NCBI GenBank assembly: GCA_020056545.1
Contig: JAGVHM010000028.1
Coordinates: 1-6,074 of the forward strand
DNA from: a bacterium
Lineage (GTDB): Bacteria > Desulfobacterota > Deferrimicrobia > Deferrimicrobiales > Deferrimicrobiaceae
Length of the DNA stretch: 6,074 nt
Direction: 5' to 3'
Shown: piece after piece, positions 1 through 5,231 of the stretch
How the letters are laid out: every line of letters starts with the position of its first letter
Position numbering within the stretch: position 1 is the first letter of the stretch
Made by a program: the position numbers and the translations under genes
The notes under the pieces: model-generated
What the model was told of the DNA's origin: nothing
What the model saw: only the letters and a program-made list of their open reading frames with translations
The model's database searches: none

Positions 1-252
1 CTACTAAGACCCCTGCGGCATTTTGGCATGCTCATCGCCTGCAGCTCTAGGCCTGCCGGGTTCCGCTACAGGCTGACAATTATTACGCCCTGCCGCTCCC
101 GACTACTAAGACCCCTGCGGCATTTTGGCATGCTCATCGCCTGCAGCTCTAGGCCTGCCGGGTTCCGCTACAGGCTGACAATTTTTACGCCCTGCCGCTC
201 CCGACTACTAAGACCCCTGCGGCATTTTGGCATGCTCATCGCCTGCAGCTCT
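1..252. repeat. 102-bp tandem repeat array, about 2.5 copies, open at left edge
   Basis: Copies run 1-102, 103-204 and 205-252 (the last regular for 48 bp). Copies 1 and 2 differ at one base, A at 82 versus T at 184, and the third is identical over its 48 bp, so the array is recent or kept homogeneous. The array starts at base 1 and so probably continues to the left. Each unit contains an imperfect hairpin: GCCTG at 51-55 pairs with CAGGC at 69-73, with an inner CGG/CCG pairing. There is no repeat-spacer alternation, so this is not CRISPR. No integron-type core site was recognised. Function unknown. The array lies beyond the pyrD terminator, outside the operon. Confidence 0.95.
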
Positions 253-277
253 CGCTCATCCCTAGGCGAGAGCTGCA
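244..277. other. Perfect 12-bp inverted repeat where the regular array ends
   Basis: TGCAGCTCTCGC (244-255) is the exact reverse complement of GCGAGAGCTGCA (266-277), with a 10-nt loop at 256-265. The first nine bases of the left arm (244-252) are repeat-unit sequence, and the right arm holds an inverted copy of them, so the hairpin sits on the breakpoint of the third copy. No T-run follows on either strand, so it is not a standard intrinsic terminator. It could be a cruciform, an end structure of a mobile or replicating repeat, or a processing site. The structure is certain; its role is not. Confidence 0.85.
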
Positions 278-306
278 TGACGTCATCCGAAATACTTAAG
301 ACGTCA
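277..306. repeat. Two GACGTCA direct repeats with palindromic cores, 21 bp apart
   Basis: GACGTCA occurs at 279-285 and again at 300-306. The first sits in the 10-bp palindrome ATGACGTCAT (277-286), the second in AAGACGTCAA. A spacing of 21 bp is about two helical turns, which would place both on one DNA face. They lie between the array hairpin and the pyrD terminator. They could be a dimeric protein-binding site or chance; nothing else supports a role. Confidence 0.35.
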
Positions 307-332
307 AAAAAAAAGTGGGCAAAGCCCACTTT
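306..332 (-). terminator. Intrinsic terminator of the speB-pyrD operon
   Basis: Read on the minus strand, a 9-bp stem AAAGTGGGC/GCCCACTTT (332-324 with 320-312) closes a TTT loop and runs into nine consecutive T (314-306). This is the textbook Rho-independent layout. It lies about 125 bp past the pyrD stop and points the same way as all genes in the window. On the plus strand only a short TTT follows the stem, so it should work mainly in the minus direction. Confidence 0.93.
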
Positions 333-410
333 CAATAAACCCCCTCAGCACTCGAGTTAAGCTGCGGGCGACCATAAACTCCGCCCCGCGAGCCGCCAGC
401 TTCAACCCGA
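306..410 (-). ncRNA. Candidate small RNA or structured 3' UTR downstream of pyrD
   Basis: A transcript starting just downstream of the TATAAT at 422-417 would begin near 410 and end at the intrinsic terminator, giving about 105 nt. Within it, 393-382 and 370-361 form an imperfect GC-rich hairpin of about 10 bp with two single-base bulges and an 11-nt loop. The AACCC-GA-GGGTT symmetry at 404-415 lies at its 5' edge. No open frame of note was seen here. It may equally be the unprocessed 3' UTR of the operon mRNA. This is inference from promoter, hairpin and terminator order only. Confidence 0.22.
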
Positions 411-416
411 GGGTTA

Positions 417-446
417 ATTATACAGGTAATAAGAAAACGCCTACAA
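417..446 (-). promoter_or_regulatory. Candidate sigma-70 promoter between pyrD and the terminator
   Basis: On the minus strand a perfect TATAAT (422-417) is preceded by an 18-bp spacer and TTGTAG (446-441), which matches only the TTG of the -35 consensus. The AT-rich patch stands out in GC-rich surroundings. It points away from pyrD towards the terminator, so any product would be short and non-coding. The 333-455 stretch otherwise holds the hairpin at 361-393 and no gene. Confidence 0.3.
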
Positions 447-455
447 GACATTTCT

Positions 456-1370
456 TTACCGCGAAAGCGTCCCCCGGTATTCCGATATCCCGGTCAGCCG
501 CTCCTCGCGCAGGAACGCCTCGATCCCCTCCAGGATCTCGATGCACGCCATCGGATTCCGGAAGTTGGCCGTTCCCACCTGCACCGCGGACGCTCCCACC
601 AGGAGGAATTCCAGCGCGTCCGCCGCGGTCTGGATCCCGCCGATCCCGATCACGGGAATGGAAACCCGCCGGCACACCTCCCAGACCATACGCAGTGCGA
701 CCGGCTTGATCGCGGGCCCGGACAGCCCGCCTGTCACGTTGGACAGCTTTGGCCGCCGCGTCCGGTGGTCCACCGCCATCCCGACAAGCGTGTTGATGAG
801 GGACACTGCGTCCGCGCCCGCCCCGGCCGCCGCGGAAGCGATCGTCCCGATGTCCGAAACGTTGGGGCTCAGTTTCACCCAGACCGGCTTGTCCGTCGAC
901 TGGCGCACCCGCGCCGTAAGCCGCGAAACGCCTTCAGGTGTGGCCCCGAACGCCATCCCCCCCTCCTTGACGTTGGGGCAGGAAGCGTTCACCTCGATCG
1001 CGGCGAGGGAGCGGATCGACGACACGCGGCGGGCAACCTCCTCGTACTCTTCCGGCGTCCTTCCGTAGATGTTCGCCACGTACGTGGCGCCCGCGTCTTC
1101 GAGCCTCGGTACGACGTCGGCGACGAACCTCTCCACGCCGATGTTCTGGAGCCCTATGGCGTTCAGCATGCCCGAGGCCGTCTCGACAATGCGTCCAGGC
1201 GGATTCCCCTTCGACGGCTCGAGCGAAAGCCCTTTGACAACGATGGCCCCCAGCCGGGAGATGTCGAAGAACGGCGAAAACTCTAGTCCATAACCGAAGG
1301 TTCCCGAGGCGCTCATTACGGGATTCTTGACCCGCAGGGAGCCGAGGGAAACGGAAAGATCCGGCTTCAC
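456..1370 (-). CDS. pyrD: Dihydroorotate dehydrogenase B (NAD+), catalytic subunit
   Basis: This FMN enzyme oxidises dihydroorotate to orotate, the fourth step of de novo UMP synthesis, and passes electrons through PyrK to NAD+. The 304-residue length is normal for class 1B. Visible motifs are ASGTFG (21-26), VVKGL with Lys46, NASCPN (128-133) with Cys131 as the catalytic base that marks class 1, VKLSPN (165-170), INT (192-194), GGLSGPAIKP (214-223), GIGGI (242-246) and VGTANF (265-270). The last three belong to the FMN phosphate site at the C-terminal end of the TIM barrel. The start is GTG, chosen because GGAGGT stands 6 nt upstream and the preceding in-frame residues are low-complexity Arg/Gly shadow sequence. 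GTG overlaps the pyrK TGA as GTGA, so translation is probably coupled and the two subunits made in similar amounts. The stop is TAA. Confidence 0.97.
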   Translation of the reverse strand: MKPDLSVSLGSLRVKNPVMSASGTFGYGLEFSPFFDISRLGAIVVKGLSLEPSKGNPPGRIVETASGMLNAIGLQNIGVERFVADVVPRLEDAGATYVANIYGRTPEEYEEVARRVSSIRSLAAIEVNASCPNVKEGGMAFGATPEGVSRLTARVRQSTDKPVWVKLSPNVSDIGTIASAAAGAGADAVSLINTLVGMAVDHRTRRPKLSNVTGGLSGPAIKPVALRMVWEVCRRVSIPVIGIGGIQTAADALEFLLVGASAVQVGTANFRNPMACIEILEGIEAFLREERLTGISEYRGTLSR

Positions 1371-2197
1371 CAGACGACCTCCCGGGCGTCGAACACCGGC
1401 CCCTCCTTGCACACCCGCCGGTGGGCGGTGCCCTCCCCGTCCCGCAAGGCGACGACGCATCCCCAGCAGACGCCGAATCCGCACGCCATGTGGTTTTCCA
1501 GCGCCGCCTGCATCTGTGCGCCGCACGCTTCCGCGGCTTGGGCCAGGTCCTTGAGCATCTCGCGGGGACCGCACGCCAGGATCGTGAGCCGGGACGCCGA
1601 GGCGATCGTGAGGGATTTGATCCGCTCACGCACGGCATCGGTGACCCTCCCGAAATATCCGGCGGTCCCGTCCTCCGTGCACAGGTGAACGAGGCCCGGC
1701 GCAGGGCCCACGGGCGTCAGTTCCTTCGGAGGAAGATGCCGGCGGGTGCGGCTTCCAAGGAAGATCTCGAAGTCCGCCTTCTTCCACGCAAGAGCGGCCG
1801 CCGCGGGAAAAACGGAGGAAAAGCCGACGCCGCCGCCCACAAGCCAGTACATCCGGCCGCCCTTTCCCAGGTCGAAACCGCGGCCAAGGGGCATCGTCAT
1901 GGCCAACGGTTCTCCCGGGTGCATGCCGGACAGAAGGGCGGTCCCTCTTCCCACCACCTTGTAGACGAACTCGACCGTGTGTTTTCCCTTGGGAACGCTC
2001 CTCGAATGGAAGAGCGCCAGGGGTCTCGGAAGGAGCGGGTCGTTACCCGGCCACCCGGAAACCATCGCGAACTGGCCCGGCACGAACTCCATCGGCGCCG
2101 GCACGGACACCTCCAGGCGATAGAAGATCTCCCCGTGCGCCTCGTTCCGCACGATCTTTCCCGGCACGAATTGCATCCCGCTATTAGGGCTATGCAT
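1367..2197 (-). CDS. pyrK: Dihydroorotate dehydrogenase B, electron transfer subunit
   Basis: PyrK carries FAD and a [2Fe-2S] cluster and moves electrons from the FMN of PyrD to NAD+ in an α2β2 complex. The 276 residues follow the family order: an N-terminal flavin-binding barrel with RPLALF (58-63), an NAD-binding fold with GGGVGFSSVF (121-130) and CGPREML (209-215), and a C-terminal cluster motif with Cys239, Cys244, Cys247 and Cys263 (C-x4-C-x2-C-x15-C), the usual PyrK arrangement. All four ligands are present. The ATG at 2197 has GAGG 7 nt upstream and overlaps the end of rimI by 8 nt. A second ATG at 2176 (Met8) is possible but has a poorer ribosome site. The TGA stop overlaps the pyrD GTG. 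A stand-alone ferredoxin-NADP reductase-like protein is unlikely given the adjacent pyrD. Confidence 0.96.
   Translation of the reverse strand: MHSPNSGMQFVPGKIVRNEAHGEIFYRLEVSVPAPMEFVPGQFAMVSGWPGNDPLLPRPLALFHSRSVPKGKHTVEFVYKVVGRGTALLSGMHPGEPLAMTMPLGRGFDLGKGGRMYWLVGGGVGFSSVFPAAAALAWKKADFEIFLGSRTRRHLPPKELTPVGPAPGLVHLCTEDGTAGYFGRVTDAVRERIKSLTIASASRLTILACGPREMLKDLAQAAEACGAQMQAALENHMACGFGVCWGCVVALRDGEGTAHRRVCKEGPVFDAREVVW
1377..1382 (-). promoter_or_regulatory. Ribosome binding site of pyrD inside the pyrK 3' end
   Basis: GGAGGT lies 6 nt before the GTG at 1370 and inside the last codons of pyrK. It fixes the pyrD start at GTG rather than at an ATG in the upstream open stretch. Confidence 0.8.
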
Positions 2198-2630
2198 CCG
2201 ACTCCCTCAGTTCCCTCGACAGGAGTATAGCGTCCTCCCCCGTATCCGTGTAGTACCTTCTGCGTATCCCCTGAAACGCGAACCCGTCCTTTTCGTACAT
2301 GCGGAGCGCAGCCTGGTTCCCGGCCCGGACCTCCAGGTGGATAAGTCCGGCTCCGGCCATCGCGCCCCTGCGGATGCAATCCCTCAGCAGCGCGCTCCCC
2401 ACTCCGCTCCCGCGCACATCCGGCCGGACCGCTATGTTCAAGAGATGTGACTCGTCCAAGACGATCCAGCAGACCGAATAACCAAGGACCTCGCCGCCTT
2501 CGGGCGAAACGGCGACGCGGGCATCGGAAAACGCGCGGTCGATCTCCTCCTCGAAAACATTACGCGGCCAGGGAGTCGGGAACGACGCGTTCTCGATCGG
2601 CATCACCCCGTCGAGGTCCGACCGCTCCAT
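2190..2630 (-). CDS. rimI: RimI-like ribosomal-protein-alanine N-acetyltransferase (GNAT)
   Basis: RimI enzymes acetylate the N-terminal alanine of ribosomal protein S18 using acetyl-CoA, and relatives act on other proteins. Shown as 146 residues, it has the acetyl-CoA loop RGSGVG (73-78) after NIAVRPDV, LEVRAGNQAAL (99-109) with Glu100 and Asn105, MYEKDGF (111-117) with Tyr112 in the usual catalytic acid position, and the RimI-type RRRYYTDTGEDAILL (123-137). The ATG at 2630 leaves out the first β-strand: the codons just upstream read RVRIRE in frame, which fits the family N-terminus. AGGGAG at 2664-2659, directly after the fabH stop, is 7 nt before an in-frame CTG at 2651 that would give 153 residues. 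AGGA 8 nt before the ATG keeps 2630 possible. The substrate is not shown by the sequence, and no tsaB or tsaD neighbours are seen here. Confidence 0.9.
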   Translation of the reverse strand: MERSDLDGVMPIENASFPTPWPRNVFEEEIDRAFSDARVAVSPEGGEVLGYSVCWIVLDESHLLNIAVRPDVRGSGVGSALLRDCIRRGAMAGAGLIHLEVRAGNQAALRMYEKDGFAFQGIRRRYYTDTGEDAILLSRELRESDA

Positions 2631-2658
2631 CTCCCGGATCCTGACACGCAGAAGCCTT

Positions 2659-2664
2659 CTCCCT
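2659..2664 (-). promoter_or_regulatory. Ribosome binding site that may fix an upstream rimI start
   Basis: AGGGAG begins right after the fabH TAA. It is about 28 nt from the rimI ATG at 2630, too far to serve it, but 7 nt from an in-frame CTG at 2651. Together with the RVRIRE codons in between, this argues for a non-ATG start. The case is suggestive only. Confidence 0.4.
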
Positions 2665-3657
2665 TTACCACCGGATCAGCGTCGACGCCCAGGTGAACCC
2701 CGACCCGAAGGCCGCAAGGCATACGAGGTCGCCCTTCCTGATCTTTCCCTGTTCGATGCACTCGTCGAGGGCGATGGGGATCGAGGCCGCGGTGGTGTTT
2801 CCGACCTTCTCGATGTTCGAGAACACCTTCTCCACCGGGACCCCGAGCGCCCCCGCCACCGCCTGGGTGATCCGCAGGTTCGCCTGGTGGGGGATCACGA
2901 TCGACAGGTCTTCCAACGAAAAGCCGTTCGCTGCGAGCGCCTCCCGGATCACCTCCGGGAATCTTCGTACCGCGTGCGTGAACACGTACCGCCCGTTCAT
3001 CTTCGGATATTGCCGGCCTGCGTCCAGCATCTCGTGGGATAGGCGGGGATGCTCGATGGAAGCGGGCGCCTCCAGCATCAGGTCCTTCGCGTACTTCCCT
3101 TCCGCGTGCATGTGGGACGACAGGATACCGTCCCCGGGTTCGGCCGGACCTACCACCGCGGCCCCGGCTCCGTCGCCGAAGATGACCGATACGTCACGCC
3201 CGGCGGTGCTCAGGTCAAGGCCGGTGCTGTGCACTTCCGCGCCGATGACGAGGACGTGGTCGAAGAACCCGCCCTTGACGTATGCCTCCGCCACCGACAG
3301 GCCGTACAGGAACCCGGTGCATTGCGTCCGGACGTCGAGGGCGCCGATCGTGGGAAGTCCAAGCCATTCCTGGACGTATACCCCGCATCCGGGGAAGAAA
3401 TAGTCCGGCGAGACGGTGGCGAACACGATGAAATCTATGTCGCGCGGCTCCATCTTCGCGGCGGCGATCGCCGCCCTTGCGGCCTCTGTCCCCAGCGCGG
3501 CGGCCCCGGTGCCCGGATCGACGAACCGGCGCTCCCGGATCCCCGTCCTCTGGACGATCCACTCCTCCGTGGTGTCCATAAGCTTCGTCAGGTCCGCGTT
3601 GGTCACTACGCGGGGCGGAAGGGCCTTCCCCGTGCCGATGATCTTCGCGCCTCTCAT
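2665..3657 (-). CDS. fabH: 3-oxoacyl-ACP synthase III (KAS III, FabH family)
   Basis: KAS III condenses an acyl-CoA, usually acetyl-CoA, with malonyl-ACP to start type II fatty acid synthesis. The 330-residue thiolase-fold protein has the full triad: Cys113 in TQCTGFLYGL, His257 in PHQANLRI (256-263) and Asn287 in GNTTAASIP (286-294). TEEWIVQRTGIRERR (30-44) is the classic N-terminal signature, GDGAGAAVVG (161-170) the nucleophile-elbow region, and FGSGFTWASTLIRW the normal C-terminus. It is about 13 residues longer than the E. coli enzyme, the extra lying around 185-220 between the HAEGKYAKDLMLEAP and NGRYVF segments, near the acyl pocket. No acpP, fabD or fabG is adjacent, so it may be an extra KAS III with another primer preference. 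The ATG has GAGG 7 nt upstream, and that site overlaps the TGA of the decarboxylase gene 9 bp before, suggesting coupled translation. Confidence 0.93.
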   Translation of the reverse strand: MRGAKIIGTGKALPPRVVTNADLTKLMDTTEEWIVQRTGIRERRFVDPGTGAAALGTEAARAAIAAAKMEPRDIDFIVFATVSPDYFFPGCGVYVQEWLGLPTIGALDVRTQCTGFLYGLSVAEAYVKGGFFDHVLVIGAEVHSTGLDLSTAGRDVSVIFGDGAGAAVVGPAEPGDGILSSHMHAEGKYAKDLMLEAPASIEHPRLSHEMLDAGRQYPKMNGRYVFTHAVRRFPEVIREALAANGFSLEDLSIVIPHQANLRITQAVAGALGVPVEKVFSNIEKVGNTTAASIPIALDECIEQGKIRKGDLVCLAAFGSGFTWASTLIRW

Positions 3658-3666
3658 GCCACCCCC

Positions 3667-4206
3667 TCAGATTACGAGTACCGCGGCGGCGATCACCGTC
3701 GTGTTCTCGTCGCGCACGATGGCGGACTGGGTGATGTTGAAGGATTTGTAGATCTTCCCGCTTATCTTCCACACCTCCTTCTTCTCGTCCCAGCTCTTCT
3801 CCTCGTCGAACTCGATGCCCAGGGTGGAGGCGAGCATGGCCGCCGCGAGGTCTTCGGAGTAGTCGCCCGCCACTTTCTCGGTCTGCCCGTATGCGTGGTG
3901 TTCGCTTAAGTATCCGTACACGGAGCGGTCCGACGGCAGCGCGCAGCCCACCGAGGCGGCTATTAGCCTGCGGGGCTCGTCGCTCTGGCAGCGGCTCATG
4001 ACAACGAACACGATCTCCCCGGGAGCCAGCATCTTCAGCCCGTCCTCCTTCCGGACGATCCTGCACTTGGGCGGAAAGATGCTGGACACCTGCACCAGGT
4101 TGTACTTCTCGATGCCGGCGTCGCGCAGGGCGAGCTCGAACGACGTCAGCTGCTCCCTGTGCCGCCCGACACCCTTGGTGAAGAACACTTTGGAGGGGAC
4201 GAACAT
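3667..4206 (-). CDS. Pyruvoyl-dependent arginine decarboxylase
   Basis: This enzyme decarboxylates arginine to agmatine using a pyruvoyl group made by self-cleavage, without pyridoxal phosphate. The 179-residue proenzyme shows [11 protein letters not shown] (36-46), matching the ISSIMPP cleavage site of the Methanocaldococcus jannaschii enzyme. The cut should fall between Ser41 and Ser42, giving a β chain of about 41 residues and an α chain capped by pyruvoyl from Ser42. Glu102 in [11 protein letters not shown] is the likely equivalent of the catalytic Glu109. [11 protein letters not shown] (22-32), TTLGIEFD-like STLGIEFD (127-134) and NITQSA (157-162) are typical of bacterial members. The ATG has AAAGGAG 9 nt upstream. 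The agmatinase gene directly before it supports arginine rather than histidine or aspartate as substrate. A small Arg-decarboxylase-like relative with another substrate is less likely. Confidence 0.93.
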   Translation of the reverse strand: MFVPSKVFFTKGVGRHREQLTSFELALRDAGIEKYNLVQVSSIFPPKCRIVRKEDGLKMLAPGEIVFVVMSRCQSDEPRRLIAASVGCALPSDRSVYGYLSEHHAYGQTEKVAGDYSEDLAAAMLASTLGIEFDEEKSWDEKKEVWKISGKIYKSFNITQSAIVRDENTTVIAAAVLVI

Positions 4207-4236
4207 CTATGGATTCTCCTTTGCGGGCGCGGCCCC

Positions 4237-5127
4237 TTAGTTTTCCTCTCGCTTCGCCTGGAGCCATCCCATCATGCGGTAGCACAGCTTGGCGGCGAGA
4301 AAGTCCGGGGCGACCATCCCGGGGATCGGCGCCAGCTCCATGATGTCGAACCCGACGATGCTGCAGTTGGACAGGACGACGTCGCGAAGGATGTCGATCG
4401 CCTCGAACCAGCTCAATCCGCCCGGTTCGGGGGTCCCCACCGCGGGCATGATGCCGGTGTCGAATACGTCCAGGTCTATCGTGATGTAAACGTTGCCGGA
4501 GAGGTCGCCCACGATTCCCTTGGTGACGTCTCCCAGGTTGGACTTCACCTCGGAAGCGAAGAAGGTTTTAATGTTCTCGGACTTCTTGAGGAACCTCTCC
4601 TCCTCCTCCGACATGCTGCGGATCCCCACCTGTACGAGCTTGGCGCCGGAATCCACGATGCGGCGGCCGACGCAGGCATGGTTCCACTTCGTCCCGAGAT
4701 AGACTTCCCTCATGTCGGCATGGGCGTCGAGCTGAAGGACCGTGAGCTCCCCGTACTTCTTCCGGAGCGCCGCCACCGCGCCGCAGGTCCCGGTATGCTC
4801 TCCCCCGAGGATGATGGGGAACTTCCCCGCCTTGACGACCGAACGGACCCGCCGTTCCACCTGCTTGAGGACGGTAATCGGCCCCGTGGTGGAAAGCGGT
4901 ATCTCCGTTGAGGTGAATATCCCCGCCCGGTAAGGCTCGATCTTGTTCTCCTCGTCGAATAGTTCCATGTGGCTTGAAGCCTCGATGATCGCCTTGGGTC
5001 CGTTCCGGGCCCCCGACTGATAGGTGGTCGTGGCGTCGATCGGGAAAGGAATAATTGCAAAGGCCGAGTTCTTCCATGAGGAATACTTGTCGGGGATTCC
5101 GCCGAAGCTGACCGAGTATTGCTTCAC
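4237..5127 (-). CDS. speB: Agmatinase (ureohydrolase family)
   Basis: Agmatinase hydrolyses agmatine to putrescine and urea with a two-manganese centre. The 296-residue protein has all expected metal ligands: His111 in LGGEHTGTCG, Asp134, His136 and Asp138 in QLDAHADMR, and Asp218 and Asp220 in ITIDLDVFD. Other family marks are GTPEPGGLS (231-239) with Glu234, His150 in WNHACVGRRI, and FDIMELAP (260-267). GGEHT replaces the commoner GGDHS. The GTG start is fixed by a perfect AAGGAGGT 6 nt upstream. The gene sits 30 bp before the pyruvoyl arginine decarboxylase, so the pair forms a complete arginine-to-putrescine route. It is the first gene of the presumed operon. Arginase, guanidinobutyrase or formiminoglutamase are alternatives on fold alone, but the neighbour makes agmatine the natural substrate. 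Confidence 0.94.
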   Translation of the reverse strand: MKQYSVSFGGIPDKYSSWKNSAFAIIPFPIDATTTYQSGARNGPKAIIEASSHMELFDEENKIEPYRAGIFTSTEIPLSTTGPITVLKQVERRVRSVVKAGKFPIILGGEHTGTCGAVAALRKKYGELTVLQLDAHADMREVYLGTKWNHACVGRRIVDSGAKLVQVGIRSMSEEEERFLKKSENIKTFFASEVKSNLGDVTKGIVGDLSGNVYITIDLDVFDTGIMPAVGTPEPGGLSWFEAIDILRDVVLSNCSIVGFDIMELAPIPGMVAPDFLAAKLCYRMMGWLQAKREEN

Positions 5128-5133
5128 GACGAT

Positions 5134-5141
5134 ACCTCCTT
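5134..5141 (-). promoter_or_regulatory. Consensus ribosome binding site of speB
   Basis: AAGGAGGT, a full match to the anti-Shine-Dalgarno sequence, ends 6 nt before GTG at 5127. It decides the GTG start and suggests strong translation of the first operon gene. Confidence 0.85.
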
Positions 5142-5201
5142 GGCTGCCGCAGCGCGCCGGGTGAAACCGTGGTTTTCCGTCTTACGCCCTGGTGCCCGCA
5201 G

Positions 5202-5231
5202 ATTTTACACTGACGTTGATGTATCAGACAA
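5202..5231 (-). promoter_or_regulatory. Candidate sigma-70 promoter for the speB-led operon
   Basis: On the minus strand TTGTCT (5231-5226, four of six -35 bases) is followed after 18 bp by TAAAAT (5207-5202, five of six -10 bases). The -10 overlaps the recJ stop codon TAA. Transcription would start near 5195, leaving about 68 nt before the speB GTG. The AT-rich patch contrasts with the GC-rich surroundings. No terminator follows recJ, so read-through from recJ is also possible. Confidence 0.35.

Noticed and set aside
1..252. CRISPR array
   Set aside because: The whole 102-bp unit is conserved with no variable spacers, and no cas gene is in view.
1..306. Integron attC array or insertion sequence
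   Set aside because: No core-site consensus, no transposase or integrase reading frame, and no terminal repeats with target duplication were found.
1..360. Plus-strand open frame through the repeat array, with a 34-residue repeating peptide, open at the left edge and ending TAA at 358-360
   Set aside because: 102 is a multiple of 3, so an open frame in one unit stays open in all. The peptide is Arg/Ser/Pro/Cys-rich like a GC-rich shadow frame, its ATG lacks a ribosome site, and it reads through the hairpin and the terminator. A repeat protein entering from the left cannot be fully excluded.
404..415. AACCC-GA-GGGTT as a hairpin or operator
   Set aside because: The 2-nt centre cannot form a stable loop, and no gene start is nearby. 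It could be a binding site but has no other support.
765..1286. Long plus-strand open frames opposite pyrD, and similar ones opposite pyrK, fabH, speB and recJ
   Set aside because: They lie antisense to genes with full family motifs, have Arg/Pro/Gly-rich shadow composition and show no recognisable domain.
1371..1574. N-terminal extension of PyrD to an upstream ATG at 1574
   Set aside because: The added 68 residues are Arg/Gly-rich shadow of pyrK, while GTG at 1370 has a good ribosome site and gives the normal family length.
5128..5204. Terminator or riboswitch between recJ and speB
   Set aside because: Only short, unstable pairings were found with no T-run, and no known riboswitch core was recognised in the 77-nt gap.
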